Source: Onchocerca volvulus (lineage: Eukaryota > Nematoda > Chromadorea > Rhabditida > Onchocercidae). From it: a stretch of DNA of 64,000 nucleotides. The notes beneath the pieces are model-generated. The model searched no databases, had not been told where the DNA came from, and worked only from the letters and a program-made list of their open reading frames with translations. Positions 11,518 through 25,000 of this stretch are shown here, piece by piece. Every line of letters starts with the position of its first letter. Within the stretch, counting starts at the first letter, position 1. The position numbers were made by a program, and so were the translations under genes. Location: the NCBI GenBank assembly GCA_000499405.2, contig HG738140.1, positions 3,215,631 to 3,279,630 on the forward strand, read 5' to 3'.

Positions 11518-11870
11518 ACGAAAAAAATTATTTTAATTTTGTATTTAATCCATATAATGAGAATTCAATTTTCATTGATTGCAATTAAAAAGAATATAAA
11601 ATCATCGATTAAGAAATCGATCATTTCAATTAAATATTGAATTGCGATTTCTTAGCTGTTATCATTGATAAATATTGCAATAAAGCTGCTGATCACCTTT
11701 CTTCATCTATTATATTTCTATTTTAATTTACATTTATTTTACCATAAAGTTCAAAGAAAAAAAAATCCTATTTTCCTTTTTCTTTCAATTTGAGAAAAGA
11801 AACATATTTAAGTCGCAATAACTATTAAAATAAAAAATATTTATTTTCATTACTTTAAAATATTTCTTAT
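11518..11870 (+). promoter_or_regulatory. Upstream region of paralog 2
   Basis: This is the counterpart of 7985-8330. The best conserved part is near 11655-11760 (GTTATCATTGATAAATATTG, AAAGCTGCTGATCA, CTTCATCTATTATA). It lies 0.3-0.6 kb upstream of the second gene's ATG. Confidence 0.5.
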
Positions 11871-12141
11871 AATTTATCTATTAGATCATAAAGGATATGA
11901 ATATAATTTCTAGCCTTAATTTATATCAATGAAAAAAAAAAACCATTTTATGCAGTATTTTTTAAAAATTTTGCATGAAAAATATCACATTTACTTCATT
12001 TCATTTGTTTCAATGATGATTTCATACAAAAACAAAGAATTTGTTGGATAGAAATATTAAATACATATATATTTTTAATTCATATTAATTTTTTTAAACA
12101 ATTTTTTATTTTTTTATTTTTTTTTATGTCACCATCAACAA

Positions 12142-13384
12142 ATGGGTGATTTGTTTGAATTAGCTCTTTTAAATTTATCGCTTGCAACATTGCTACCAGT
12201 TTTTCCGGAAATTATTGTTGCTGAGAAAGATATGGGATGTAAGTTTCATCATTTGAATTTGTTATTAAAATTTTGAGTAATTGAAAACTTTCTAAAAACC
12301 TTATAATTGTAATTAATTTTAACCAATATAATCATATTATAATATCATATATTACTCAATAACAAATTTGTTATATTTTCAGTATGTCGAAAGGAATGTT
12401 TAGAACGTAATGAACGTGCTATTATACAAATGCATGTTGAAGAAAATTTACTAATTGCTCAAGTTTGTTATGATATATTTGATAAAAGAGGAAAAAATCG
12501 TTTACTCTATTCTATTTTATATGAAGCTGATGTACTTGAAGCTATCCGGAAAAAAGGAATTGAAGCATTTTTTGCATGGTATATTTGTGATCCTGCAAAA
12601 GGTATATGGAAATATAATGTAATGGTATGTTGCAAATTAATCAATAAATTTTAATTTGCAACATTAATATTAAAAAATTCAGAAAATAAAATATATGTAA
12701 ATACCTTTAAAGACTGAAGTAATTTGATAGAAAAGCAAATATATCAAAGATAAAATAGTATGATAAGAAAAAATAAAAAAAAATGAAAAAAATTTAAATT
12801 AGTCTAATGAGGGTACAATATACTTTTTATCTTGATTTTATTGCTTACAATTTTCTAAGAAATAGTAGTATTAATCATGATAATAATAATAACTATACTT
12901 TAATTCGAATTTTTCTTTTTTTTCTTTTTTTTGGGTCGATATTTTAACTTTCTGCATACCTTTTAATTAATGAACTAAATTATGAAAGTTTATATGTTAA
13001 TTTATGTTAATATGTTAATTTATTAATATGTTAATATGTTAATTAATTTATATTTAAAGATATGTTAATTTATTATCTAATAGGCAATTTATTATAATTA
13101 TGATGCAATTAGAGTGATATTCATTTAAGCATCAACAAATGAATTTGATGAAATAATTGATCAAATGGTAATTACAATAATAATAGTAGTGCATCTATTA
13201 TTATATTTATTATTAATATAATATAAATTAAAATATAAAATTAATAATTATTTGCTAAATATATACCCATCGATATGATTATTTGCAGCCTCCGGAAAAT
13301 GCATTTTTCAAAGCTAATACCAAATGTCCACCAATTCGATTTGTATCAGATTTACGATCATGTCCTCCCATACGTGGTCCTTGA
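12142..13384 (+). CDS. Secreted cysteine-containing protein, tandem paralog 2
   Basis: Coding exons are 12142-12238, 12383-12624 and 13289-13384 (TGA at 13382-13384), 144 residues. The N-terminus is hydrophobic (LALLNLSLATLLPVF) and reads as a signal peptide. The next exon begins CRKECLERNERAIIQ, matching CRRECLELNQNAIIR of paralog 1. WYICDPAKGIWKYN matches SYICDRETGKWKYD, and the last exon has CPPIRFVSDLRSCPP. Splice phases are identical to paralog 1. The protein stops about nine residues earlier than paralog 1. A good donor (CCCAG/GTTTGT, 13393) follows the stop and a good acceptor lies at 13489, homologous to the last intron of paralog 1, so the transcript may keep an intron in its 3' UTR. 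A second acceptor (ATTTCAG) is at about 13936 and an AATAAA at about 14037. The function is unknown, probably secreted. Confidence 0.7.
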
Positions 13385-15529
13385 ATTCCCAGGTTTGTTT
13401 TATAAATTGAATTTTTGTTTTTTTTTGTTTTTTGTTTGTTTTTTTTTTTTTTTTTCATTGCTTCACTGTTATTGTAATTATATTTGCAGAAATATAACTG
13501 ATATTTATATGTAAATAGTATTAGCGATATTTGTTAGTAATTTATTTCAATTTTTTTTTTTTTTTTTTTGTACGATTTCCAAAAATTTATTTGCAATATA
13601 TGCTCGAGAATTAGAATGAAATTTATACATTTTCATTGATATGATCACTATTGCTATTTTTTAATAAAATTTTGCTTAGTATATCCAAATAATTCCAGGA
13701 AATAACAATATAAGCTAATAAATTGTAATGAAAAATGAATTTTTTAATCAAAAAAAAAATGAAAAATAAAAATATTAATTCTTCATAGTGTAGAAATAAA
13801 TAGATAATGAATATATTGATATTTTGAATTGGAAGAAAAATAAAACGAAATGAAAATATTTTCATGCTATTTCAGATTTTACAAAGAAATTCGAAATTGC
13901 CGTATAATCTTATTTATGCTAAATTTATAATTTCAGAACAGAATATCCATTGCAATGGTTGAAGAAACACATCTGCAAATCATTATGATGAATTTTAATT
14001 ATAATTCATGATTTCTATTTTTTTTTTCTCGTGCAAAATAAAAATGAAATTGTTTTACTGTTGAATATAAAAATTGAAATTATCATTATTATATTTTGAA
14101 AAAAAGATTTGAAATTTAAAAAGGAAAAAGGAAGTGGTAAACTTCATTTCCTTTAATCTATTTGAAATAGTGGTACCTAAAACATCACCTCTAACACTTT
14201 TTTCTTTTTTTCAAATTAATTTGCATGATAAACAGGAAAACTTTTTCGATTTTTAATAAAAGATAAAAATGTTTGTTTTATCATTAGTGATATTTTTTTT
14301 TTTTTAAAATTATTTTATCCTACATCTAAAATAGAACTGTCATTCATTCTGAATCTTTTTTCATTTGTAACCTTTATTTTGATGAAATTCTGTTTTAAAA
14401 ATTTTTAATATTTTGCGCTTATTCCGAAAAAAGACGAATTAGACGATATAGAAATCGAACAATTATTTACTTTTCACATTATTTGAAGAAATTTATCAAT
14501 AAAAATTTTTAACTTCATAAAATCTTTTATCCTCAATTCTTTCCTCCCAGATTGATATAAACGTTATCTGTCAATTGTTAATTTTCTTTGATTCACCCAT
14601 TTGGTCGTTATCATTAATCATTCTTCCTTTTCATTTACAATATATGCTAATTGCTTAAAGCTTAAATTTCTTATCAAATTGTAAAATTTAAATATCGATT
14701 ATGGAAAAGAAGTACTAAAACCATTCATTTTATTTTTTTTTTTCCATTATTCAGTATTCTATATCTCACTTTTGACAAAACTTCTAATTGTTTGGAATTA
14801 TCTTTTCTTTTTTGTTTTTTTTTTACTGCTGTGAAAGAATTTCCGCTAATGAATGTAATGAAATAAACAACATCATAATCCTTTTTTTTTTTATTTTTGA
14901 CAACTGAATTTTAATATGAAATTCAAACATGAATAATGTTGGCCTTAGTTCTGCTTTTTAATTTTTTTAAAATTTAATTTTAAACTTGAAAAAAGACGGA
15001 AATTTCTCAATTACGACAAAATAAATTAGATTTAAGTAGAAAATGATAGAATCATTTTTACCTTTATCTATTTAGAACATTTGGTAATCTACAGGGAAAG
15101 TTTAAAATAATGCAAGAAAAGTCAACAGTCTGAAAATATTTCAGAGGGAAGAAAAATAAAGATTGAAGTAAAAAATCACACATAATGTCACATTGCTGAT
15201 TTAACTATACTTCAAATGGAATATTAAAAATTTATGGAAAAATTTTAAAATTTTAACATCGGTAACATGAGTATAAAAAGCAACAAGTAATAGATTTTCA
15301 TTTGATAAATATCAAAATCTGTTTACATGTTATTATAATTGTTTAATTAATTAATTATTATTATTAATCATTAATAATTATTATTCAAAATTATTATTAT
15401 TTTTTTTTTGTTTTTATCTCTTTTTTATTTACTTATATTATCAATCATATCATTGATAATTTCTATTTCTTTTTTATTATTATCATTTAACATCATCTGC
15501 ACCATTTTTATAATGATAATTTATATTTT
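13385..15529. other. 3' flank of paralog 2 and AT-rich intergenic
   Basis: It holds the probable 3' UTR of paralog 2 up to the AATAAA near 14037, then homopolymer-rich DNA with ATT trinucleotide patches near 15350-15490. No further gene is seen; the 80-codon minus frame at 13623-13865 is Phe/Ile/Leu-rich and looks like chance. Confidence 0.5.
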
Positions 15530-16180
15530 TGACATATTTGTTATTGGCCCCTTTTTATCGGAGAAATAGATAATCGATCCATAATTAAAGAGAATTATAT
15601 GAACAAAAAGGAGACTTTCATCAAAAATCAATTTAGTAATATTGAATTGTTGCAATTTTATTGATTTATTCCTTGTGTTGTACTTTGGAAAACTACATTT
15701 TTTATTCTAATCAAAAAAAGATAAATGACTATGAGAAATGAACGAGAAGTGATAAAAAGTTGTAAAATATCATTGTGACAATCAATCCCGCGTTATGTCC
15801 ATCGGTAAATAATATTTTGGCGATAAGGTCAAAGGGACATTTGCATTAGACTTCGTAAACAATTCCCATCGTTTATACTCCGTAAACAATTCTTGCCGCT
15901 TTCATTCGAATGTGAAAAAAAAAAAATTTTTTTTTTTAATATTTCCAACAGGAAATGTGTAGAAAAAAAAAAAAATATTTTGGATTTTTTATTTTTTAAT
16001 CAAATTCGCAGATAGTTTTTTTTTTTTTTGTATATGAAACCAGATTAATTCAAATTTAAAATTCTAATTTCAATTCAAATTGAATCGTTATTTAAAAGTG
16101 AACCAATTTGTTAAATAACATTTCAATGTAACCATGCAATTTTTTTGTCTTTTTATTTTGTAAAATGTATGTAAATTTTT
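15530..16180 (+). repeat. Right copy of conserved non-coding block
   Basis: This is the counterpart of 6240-6690. The core CATCGGTAAATAATATTTTG and GCGATAAGGTCAAAG is almost unchanged. A local duplication of CCGTAAACAATTC occurs (about 15850 and 15885), with an A/T-run insertion near 15915-16030. No coding frame is seen. Confidence 0.6.
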
Positions 16181-18162
16181 CGTTGACAAGAAAGCATAAG
16201 TCGTATAAGTTTACTTTTCAATATAATCACTGTAAGCGAAATACAAAACCGTTAATATATTAATATTTGGAAAAAAAAGAAAAAAGTGTTTTATTCAAGT
16301 TTTTCATTTCTGCAAAATTTTACCAATTTTATAACTTCTCATCTTTCATAAAAATTTCTTTGCTTTTTTTTATTTTTTTATTCCATCAATAATAATTGTT
16401 TGGAAATTCAATGAATTAAAAAGATTAATATTGCATTTTCATTCTTCTTTTTGAAACTATTCCACCAAAAAATGGTTGGATAAATTATTGATAAATTAAA
16501 AAAGACTAATATTGTACAATGATTCATTTAACAGGCTAAATAATAATTAACTGTATCGAAACAATTAATTACATTAACAATTGGAAAAATATCTTAAAAT
16601 ATACAAAAAATCCAACAATGGGTAATTGTAATAAAGTAATACGAAATGATAACTTCTATTTGTCATACAATTTGCATAGATTTTATAATAATAGATAATC
16701 TTGGGAATTATTTACGAAAAATTAAAGATAATTTGCAGTAATAGAATAACCATTAATTTAGCAAATGGTTTCATTTAATAAACAGTACAAAAACATTGCT
16801 TGTTAATGTTCAAATTCAATTAAATATTTTTCGTGGAAAAATTTGTGATTGAAGAAAAAAAAAAAATTTTGTTGTATTAGGAAATTTTTATGCCTTGAAA
16901 AAATTTTTAAGAAATAAAATTTTGGTTTTAATTTTTAATCCTTCTTTCATTCGTCATTTTTGAATGTACTTTTAACAAATATTGAAATTTAAACTGGGAA
17001 AAAAGGTTCAAATAATATTTAGTTCTAAAAAATAAAAATAAATAAATAAATAAATGAAAGCATCCGAAATGCACAATAATTTCGTCAATTCTACATTGGA
17101 ATGATTACAAAATCGAGCATTAAAAAATGTATAAATTAACTCTATTGATGGAAATGTAACAATGAAGTGAGAAGAAAATAGACCAAATCAACAGCTAATT
17201 TAAATTTAAAAAAAAAAAAAAAAATGAAAATTTTGGAAATATATCATCTTGTCAAAATTTTGTAATGAAGCGAAAATTGGTTAATTGAAAGCTTTTTGAT
17301 TTGATCCTTCTGAAAATTACTTCATCGAGATAATTCCAAGAATTGAAAGTTACTTTCTGATTTTCCATCCATGCAAAACTATACCAATATGTATCAAAAT
17401 CTTGTAATGAAGCGAAAATTGGTTGATAAATAATATACAATCAGCATAATTTCATCAGGTTTTTGGATTTTCAATCAGATTTTTTTTTTCTTTAATTGTT
17501 TCTGATGAGATCATTTTAACGATCAATTATTTTCGGATCGATGGAAACAAATCAAAAAAGAAAGTTTCAATCATTAAAAATTGTTTATCCATTAGATTAA
17601 TTATTTTGTTTATCATTCAATGATATATTAATAACAATTAAATGATTTGATTGCTATTTTATTAAAAAAAAAAAAAAAAAGAAAGAAAAGAAATACAAAA
17701 ATGAATGCGAGAATTTAATAAATTATATCATATACACACGATAAATGCACGAATTAAAATATGCGTTTGGTATGCATTTTTAAAAATTCCAAAATTAAAA
17801 ATATGAAAATTTAATATTATTGAAATCAAAATAAAAACTAATACAGGAAATTTTAAATTTTGTATTGATTGTTTCTGAATTATAAAAATTGCTTCAAAAT
17901 ATTTCCATTCTAATATCTTGTCAATATAAATCAATAAATCATTATGTTGGTATTAGAAATTTAGCATCTAATAAATTTAAATTTTCAAAAAATTTATCTA
18001 CTATTTCGATATCCTAATTAATAAGTTATAAAAAATTATTCAACTATTGTTTGAAGAAAAATTTTCAAATATTTAATCATCATATATACGATAACAACAA
18101 AGAAAAATAAATCGAAGAAGGTTTATGAAGTTTTTTCTGTTTCCCTTTTTTTTTTTTTTCTC
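16181..18162. other. AT-rich intergenic with a small direct duplication
   Basis: The words TGTAATGAAGCGAAAATTGG at 17261 and 17403 form a direct repeat with a 142-bp period, each preceded by ATCAAAATCTT-like sequence. The minus-strand frame over it (17252-17440) has no splice support. The rest is poly-A/T. The 3' UTR of the large minus-strand gene should lie in the right part. Confidence 0.5.
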
Positions 18163-19079
18163 CTAATAAGGTCGATAATATCCTGGTGGTAATCTAACTT
18201 CACCGTAGAAATTATTAGCATCCTGAGTATGTGAAATATATGATGGTCCACTCGAAGATCGTCGAGAAACTGGATGTCGAACGGATGGTGATGATAATTC
18301 TTCATGTTGCTGTACAGCAGATTTTGAAGCAACCTAAATGAAATTAAGTTTGAAACTAATTAAAAAAAATGATTTAAAATTCAAAAAAAAAGAAAATATT
18401 AAAAAAAGATAATTATTTTATTTTTCAAAATATAAACATAGATATAATTATATGTTTGCTATTAGCTATAATTGATTATACTTTAATTTATATGATTATA
18501 CATTTGTTAACATTATATAATTTTGTTACTTAATCTGAAATTTTTATGTTGGGATTAAATTTAATTAAGTTTAGATGGAAGAGTTTTTTTTTTTTTTTAA
18601 TAGCTATAAAATCATAATTATTTTAGGAAAAGAATTAATGCTTTGACCTTAGAGAACCATTCCTGATAGGTAGTTTCACCAACACCTTTTGGAATTTCTT
18701 CTAAAGTATTCGGTGATCCTTTACTAGTACCATTTTGCGAAGCAGTTGTTGCTTGCGAAAATTGTCTGCTATGTGTCGCATGATATGCTGCATTTTCGAA
18801 ACCACCTTTTTTGCTATTTAATGGTGAAACAGCAACTAAATATATCAGCATATAATATTTTTTTTATCATTTTTTTTTTTATGCAGAAGAATTACCTAAA
18901 CAATCATTTTTTTTTTCTTTTTTTTTTTGATTAGAAAATTTTAGACAGACCAAAGTTTCAGCAGCAAATAATAATTGCGAAAGTACAACAATTATAAATT
19001 ACTGTAATTAATTTTATTAAATCATACTATTATTATTGCATCCATATCCATTCATTGGATAATGTACGTTGTAGTTGTT
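18163..19079 (-). CDS. Exons 32-34: cytoplasmic tail
   Basis: A tail of about 145 residues counted from the membrane, rich in Ser, Tyr, Asn and His. It includes NNYNVHYPMNGYG, GGFENAAYHATHS, a TTYQEWFSK segment, SRRSSSGPSYISH and the C-terminus GEVRLPPGYYRPY. Several Tyr and R-x-x-S sites could be phosphorylated, and the PPGYY end could bind WW- or SH2-type partners; both are inference. The stop TAG is at 18163-18165. Confidence 0.85.
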
Positions 19080-22000
19080 CTGGAAAAAAAAAAACAAACC
19101 AATAAAGATAATAAGAAATGATATCATAATTAGAATTGATTTACTGATAAAAATGTAAGAATTGCGTCATCGTATATAAGCGAATATTGTTATATCGATA
19201 TAGACTTTCATTATTCCAATTAATAATTCCATCTCTTTTACATTAAATTATTATTATGTTATTATTGTATAGCATATGGTAGTCATTGATTTAAATAATA
19301 CTAAGATTTATCTAAAATATTTATTGATTAGAAATGAAATACTGGAAAAATACATTTGAATATTTCTTATAAACTCGACAGAAAAAAAAAAACTAGCTTA
19401 CGCAATTATCCGATCGAACTTTTCGTGAACGGCTAATGATGCAACAAACAAGAAATATTGCAGTAAGAAAGAGTGATACACCGACACTTAGAATAATCCA
19501 ATTTCCAATTTTGTCTAATTGCTTTGACGATTCTGCAAATTGTATATGATATTGTATGAGCAAATCAAAAATAATACAGTAGGTACTGTAATATGCATCA
19601 TTATAGTTAGTACCGTATATACATTCTAAATTTTTGTGTTATATGCATGTAAAAATTGATACGGTTGATACCGTACATGCATCTTAAATTGATACAGTTG
19701 GTACCGTATATGCGCCTTGAATTGGCGCGGTTGGTACTATATATGCATCATAAATTGATACGGTTGGTATCATATATAAATCATAAATTTTAGTATCATA
19801 TGAATGTAAAAATTGACACGATTGATATCGTATATGCATCTTAAATTGATACGATTCATACATATATATATATATCCTAAACTGATATGGTTGGTCATCT
19901 TAAATTGATATTTTTTTGTAGCTTGAAAAATAGATTGAGAAAATACGGAATTTGAAAATAACGAAAAAAAAAAAGAAAAAAAAGAGAATGGATTGAAATG
20001 AAGATTAAATAATGAACCTTCCTTTGTTTTTCGTAAAATTACTGATGCTATTTCCAGATGTAATCCTTCTGCTGATTGAAGTTTAATTTGCTGAAATAAA
20101 AATTTTCATAGATTGAAAATATAATAATAACAAATTATTTCATCATTTTGTTCTCAAAAAAATAAAATTACAATCTCAAACAAAATGTATTTCATTCTTC
20201 TAACTTTTTTTTTTTTTTTTTTGTAGTTCGAAAAACAGATTAAAAGCAGAATAACAGAACACATGTTGACATGAAAATAATTTCCAAAATTCAACCTGAT
20301 TCAAATATTCCTTCACTTCACGATCGGTTGGTAAAGGATCATCTTCTGAGAAAAGCGTCATGAAAGCTAATATACTTCCTTCTCTGAAATTTGAACACAT
20401 TATTCACAAATTTAACAAGAATTAATTTGAATTTTTTAGTGCATTCCTAATTTATCAAAAGTGATAGTTCAAAAATACATAATTTTGTTGATTATTTGAA
20501 TATTTAAAACAAAGAAGGATCCGAACTAATTATTATAAATAATACCTATTTATATATATTACATTTCAGAATTATTTATTGATTGTATAATTGTTAAATT
20601 TCACGATGATCATTAAGATCAATTCCGTTCTTTTGAATAACTTATCTTCATACATGATCAAATTTCAAACTTGGCAACATATAATTTTCTCGTCTACTAA
20701 ACCAATATCAATCCTCTTGGTTTTCAATTTATCCTCTTTAATCTCCCGAAAAATTAAATTTCATTTCTTTTTGTATTTATTCGGTGAAATCCATTTGAAT
20801 TGCTTACTTGAACTTTTTGATTTCAATTACCCTCATTTCCGGGAATTTCGTTTTTACCATTGCATTAACCTAAAAATTTTCAATTTCACAGTTTCCACTT
20901 TCAAATAAGAATTCTAAAATAATATTAATATGTCAAAAAAAAAAATATCACCTTAAAAAAGAATCAATAAATTTACCTCATTGATCACCTCGGCAGCTAA
21001 CTGATGAAATTCTTGAGTATTTCGATTGGCAAAAGATGGATTCCAGTCTCGATTTAAAATACGCATTAACACATCAAATGTAACCTAAAAATATTCAAAG
21101 CTTTGAAATTTATGAATTTTTTTAAACTGACAAAAATCGATTCTTCTCATTTAATTCACCATTTAAATTATTCGGTTTCTTTTTCTAATCTTTATTTGTC
21201 ATTCCTTATTTTATAGATGCAATCTCAATTTTTGTAAATTTATATTTACTTAATTTGCCAGTGTTTTAAATGGCGTGTTTTAAATATTTAAAACACTAGT
21301 TTATGGATATTTTTCTCCTTTTTAAAAAAAAAAAAAAAAAAAGAGAATTGAAAAAAAAGAGAATACGTGATTTTAGGATATATATATTCTAATTATCTAA
21401 ATCAAATTAAATTAATGAAAATTTCAACAAACCTACACTTTCAGTAGTAATCGATTCTTCCGGGAAGATAGATGCTTTATGAAGTGGTTCATTTTGAGGT
21501 AATTTTTTATCTGCCAAATTATTGCCACATAATGTTGGACAAATTTTTGTTCCAGATGAAATTGGAGCTATCTCATGTTTATGAATTTCATTTGTTTCTG
21601 CAAATGAAAAAAAAAAGTATAATATTCTGAAAAACAAGAAAATTTCATCAGTAATTTCAGAATATTGCAAATATCATAAATATTGAAAATTATTAAATCG
21701 ATCATTTTTTTTTTTTTAAAGATAATAAAAGAAGAAAGTAAAATGATTTAAGTTTGAAATCAGATTTAGAGCTGAAAAAAAGTTTAGAATTTTAAAAAAT
21801 TTAGGATATTTTAGAAGAAACTATTCTAGATTAAAACATACCTCTATTTATTTCACCACCATTAACTGGATATAAGAAATAAATACATTGATTAATTGAT
21901 ATATCATTTTCATCGTTTGATACTAAATAACGTGAGAAATTAGCATATAATCGACCTTGATCATACATTGTTCGAATATCAAATAAATCTTGTTCAGTAT

Positions 22001-25000
22001 CTATTTTTGGTCGACTGTAACCTGGTGAAAACATATCCAAAACTTTGATCATTCCTTCCTGTAAATCAATTTTAATTTCATTTTTTAAATTTACCACGTA
22101 TTTTCTTATTATAAAATTTTTGACATATTAAATGAATATGAATAAAAATAAAGATACATATGATTTTGCATGTTAAACATAGTAGCAAATGATTTTTATG
22201 AAAAGATATCATAAATTATCACTGAATAAATTTATTATAATTTTACTACATCAAAATTTAAAAGCTTGCAATATTATTTCATGCGATAATATTTGTGATA
22301 ATTATGATAAAATATCCAAGTTTTTTTTTTCATAGAAATCTCTCGCTTATGATAATTTCCTTTTTTTTTTTTTTTTTTTGTTTAGAATTAAATCTAGAAT
22401 TTGTTAAAATTAAAATTAATTTATGATTACTATTTAGAAAATTTGAACGAGCAAATGTAAACTTTTTAGATTATTAAAAAAGTTAGATTCAAAATTACGC
22501 TATTAGATGTCATTTAAAAGATGAAAAGTAATTATTAGAATATTTACTACAATTTAGCTAATTAGAACGATAATTAACAAAAATTTTATTTATTGATAAT
22601 TTTACATTTAATTTTATTTAAAACTTACATCCATTACATTGACACTGATAATGTCTGAATGCGCCATCGATCCATCATGTGAAAAGCCTATACCAGTCCA
22701 ATGATAAGTTGGAATTGTTGCTGATAACGAAAATGAAATTTTTTTCCCATCAGTCCACCAACTTATCTTATAAGTACATTTTTCATTCGTACAATTAGCC
22801 GGATATGAATAATTACCGGAACATTCGCTTTTCTGGCTAACCTTTTGTAACTGCATTGATTCATCTTTCTTATCATCTGCAACTTTTTTCTCGAATTTTT
22901 TCAAATTTTAGCTATCATTATCATCTTAATATTCGATGTAATTAATTTCATCTCAAACTGATTGCTATTAATTTGCGTTATTTAAAAAAAAAAAGAAAAA
23001 AAAGAGTGAAAATTGCACATTTCGAATGATTTAATTATATCAATTCGTGTCAAATTATTACGATTAGTTATCGATTATATCGATATAAATTATCAGAAGT
23101 ACAAGTCATAAATAGAATTATATACATGCAAATACTCAAAAATGCAAATGCAGTACAATAATGGAAGTTACTTTTTTAATTATTGAATAACTCAGACAAT
23201 GTATAAATAAAAAAATTATCGATTCATTAAAATTTGAATAATTTGTAAAAATTGATAAAATACAAACCGAAGAAATCGATAATTAACTCTCCTCGATTAT
23301 TTTCGTTATTTGAAAACGAAATTTTTGTTTGCTCCAAAATGTCCTTAAATTTGTTTTGAACAAGAAAAGTTTACTAAATAAGCTTTAACATTTAATAAAT
23401 AAATTAAGCGAAATCAATCAATATATTATTTTTATGAATGCATATCTAAAATGATATATCTAAAAATAATTTAGCGAAATCTAATGAAATGAAAAAAAAT
23501 TGGAAAAATGAAATTTTACCTCAGAGATAGATTCTTCAGATGTTGGCGCAAATTTGCCACCTTTCGCCCAAATTACGGTAGTTTCTTTTGATGATATTGT
23601 TCGATCGGCTTGATCAGATGCTTAAAGGAAGGCATATATTTGTGAAAATTTCTCACAAATATTAAATATAGAAATAATTATTACCAATTTAATTTACCTA
23701 TTTTTTTTTCTCTAAAATAGGCGAAATATATGGCGGCATCAAAAGTATCGCAGAAAATAAAAAAAAAAAAAAAAAAAAAAGATATCAAAAATTAATTTAG
23801 TATAAAATCTATGATATTTATGATATCATTCTTTGTACTAATTATTCCTACCTTCTAAAGGTTTCCTAAAAATGACCGTAGTAATGCCATCCTGTTGATA
23901 AGCAATTGCTGAAGTTAATGAATCTTGTCCACCAAAAAATTCATCCGGTAATGGTGTAAGTTGTGAAAACGAATAATAATCTCGTACATTTGATATATCA
24001 TTATCATTTATCAATCCGATCACGATATCAAGACAATCCATTGAATGCTCCACTATAAAATATTTTATTCATTGAAAAATTTAATGTAAAAATCATTTTG
24101 AAAATGTTGCTAATTGGAATTTATGAATTTCTAACTTTAAAAAAAAAAAAATTACGAAATTAACTTTTCTCATTTTTCTCTTCCTTTAATTGTTGCGCAG
24201 TTGAATCTGGTATCGATACTTCTGTTACAGTTGCAGGCAATGATTCTGATTCTGGTTTCGATACGAATATTTGAGCAGTTGAATCGACAGGAAGACGATC
24301 TGATGGTTCTAATTCTAATTCCAGTGTATCTATTGGCTTTTCCTCCGAATTTTCTGATGGATTCGATGCATTCACTGAAATGAGTTAATTAAGAATTAGC
24401 ACTTATTAAAATTAATGAAAGAATTTTTCGTCATTTATTAATTCCTTGATTGAATTTGTGAATTATTTCAAAGTTCAGAACTACCTCAAACTTTGAAGTA
24501 GTATTAATTGCAGAAAGAAGTTGTTTAATTTTAATTTTAAATTGATAAATGGTTGGATGATTTTCCATCTTTCAATTTCAAAAACTTTTCCTTAATTGCA
24601 AAATTTCATCCTGGCACTAAAAATTTCGGAATTTTTTTTTTTTGAAAAAATTTTTTCAATTCCTAAGATTTATCTATCCTAGACCTTCATAATATCATTA
24701 TTACTTATCATATCATCTCAAAATAATTGTATTCAAGTTTGCAATAAAAATTGAAAATGAAAAATTGATAAATTTTTACGATCTTAGGAATATGCATTGA
24801 TAAATATATGAAAAATTAAAATATGAAATAAGCACAAATTTACAATAATTGAATTTTTTTTGAAATTCATGTGAAACTTATATTCCTAATATCATACTTT
24901 ATATATTTCAAACATATTCTAATATATTTCTGATACAAATAATACATACCAATATCAATTCCTGAAAAAGGATCGATTTGAATATCGAATGGATCTTGTG

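Noticed and set aside
13623..13865. Minus-strand frame with SWNYLD
   Set aside because: Phe/Ile-rich frame from T-rich DNA; the resemblance to DOMON is chance.
17252..17440. Minus-strand frame with a WNYLDEV word resembling the DOMON module 2 segment
   Set aside because: The match is four or five residues only, the frame overlaps a local direct repeat and it lies beyond the stop codon of the large gene.
20591..20908. 105-codon plus-strand frame
   Set aside because: Antisense shadow over exon 28 of the large gene, whose phases and SEA motif are decisive.
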